From CAYLLT01 sp964548565 (GTDB taxonomy: Bacteria; Planctomycetota; Phycisphaerae; UBA1845; PWPN01): DNA of 6,481 bases. Each line of letters starts with the position of its first letter. Position 1 is the first letter of the stretch. A program made the translations under genes and the position numbers. Below are positions 6,476-6,481 of this stretch, in pieces. The notes below the pieces were generated by a model. It did no database searches, was not told the DNA's origin, and was given only the letters and a program-made list of their open reading frames with translations. The stretch lies in NCBI GenBank assembly GCA_964548565.1, contig CAZJTF010000381.1:1-6481 (forward strand), given 5' to 3'.

Positions 6476-6481
6476 GGAGAT

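Noticed and set aside
1..6481. Looked for CRISPR arrays, insertion sequence ends, transposases, integrases, toxin-antitoxin pairs and defence genes.
   Set aside because: No regularly spaced DNA repeats, terminal inverted repeats or matching proteins were seen.

Overview
The window carries five identifiable elements: the 5' part of a secreted parallel beta-helix protein (minus strand, cut by the left edge), a complete predicted lipoprotein with a glycosidase-like beta-propeller (plus), a decayed C-terminal piece of a family-39-type membrane glycosyltransferase (plus), an acyltransferase-3 membrane enzyme with an odd tail (minus), and a tRNA-Pro(CGG) with its terminator (minus). It is clearly bacterial: Shine-Dalgarno sites, a lipobox, C1-G72/A73 in the tRNA, and a rho-independent terminator. 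The GC-rich base composition, the LVDDY-type propeller lipoprotein, the GGKNGGSTLTF-type glycosyltransferase and loose spacing between genes fit a Planctomycetota or related PVC/environmental lineage. That placement is inference from remembered families, not from a search.

Layout. 1-1618 (minus): 539 codons of the beta-helix protein, with signal peptide, running off the window. 1619-2481: an 863-base gap between two divergent genes, holding no convincing gene but a short trypsin-like stretch on the minus strand. 2482-3969 (plus): the propeller lipoprotein. 3969-4407 (plus): the glycosyltransferase remnant, beginning one base inside the lipoprotein stop codon and carrying a +1 frameshift and an in-frame TAG, each with family-like sequence on both sides. 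4476-5849 (minus): the acyltransferase, convergent with the remnant. 5850-6365: about 500 bases with no confident gene. 6366-6475 (minus): terminator hairpin and tRNA-Pro.

The protein genes share an envelope or cell-surface theme: an exported beta-helix protein, a carbohydrate-active-like lipoprotein, a lipid-linked sugar transferase remnant, and an O-acyl transferase that would decorate surface glycans or lipids. They do not form an operon: strands alternate and the gaps are large. The strongest impression is of a region undergoing decay and rearrangement, with one clear pseudogene, an intact enzyme whose end may have been replaced, and two short coding-like relics. I do not see a defence system, CRISPR array, insertion sequence, or other complete novel system here.
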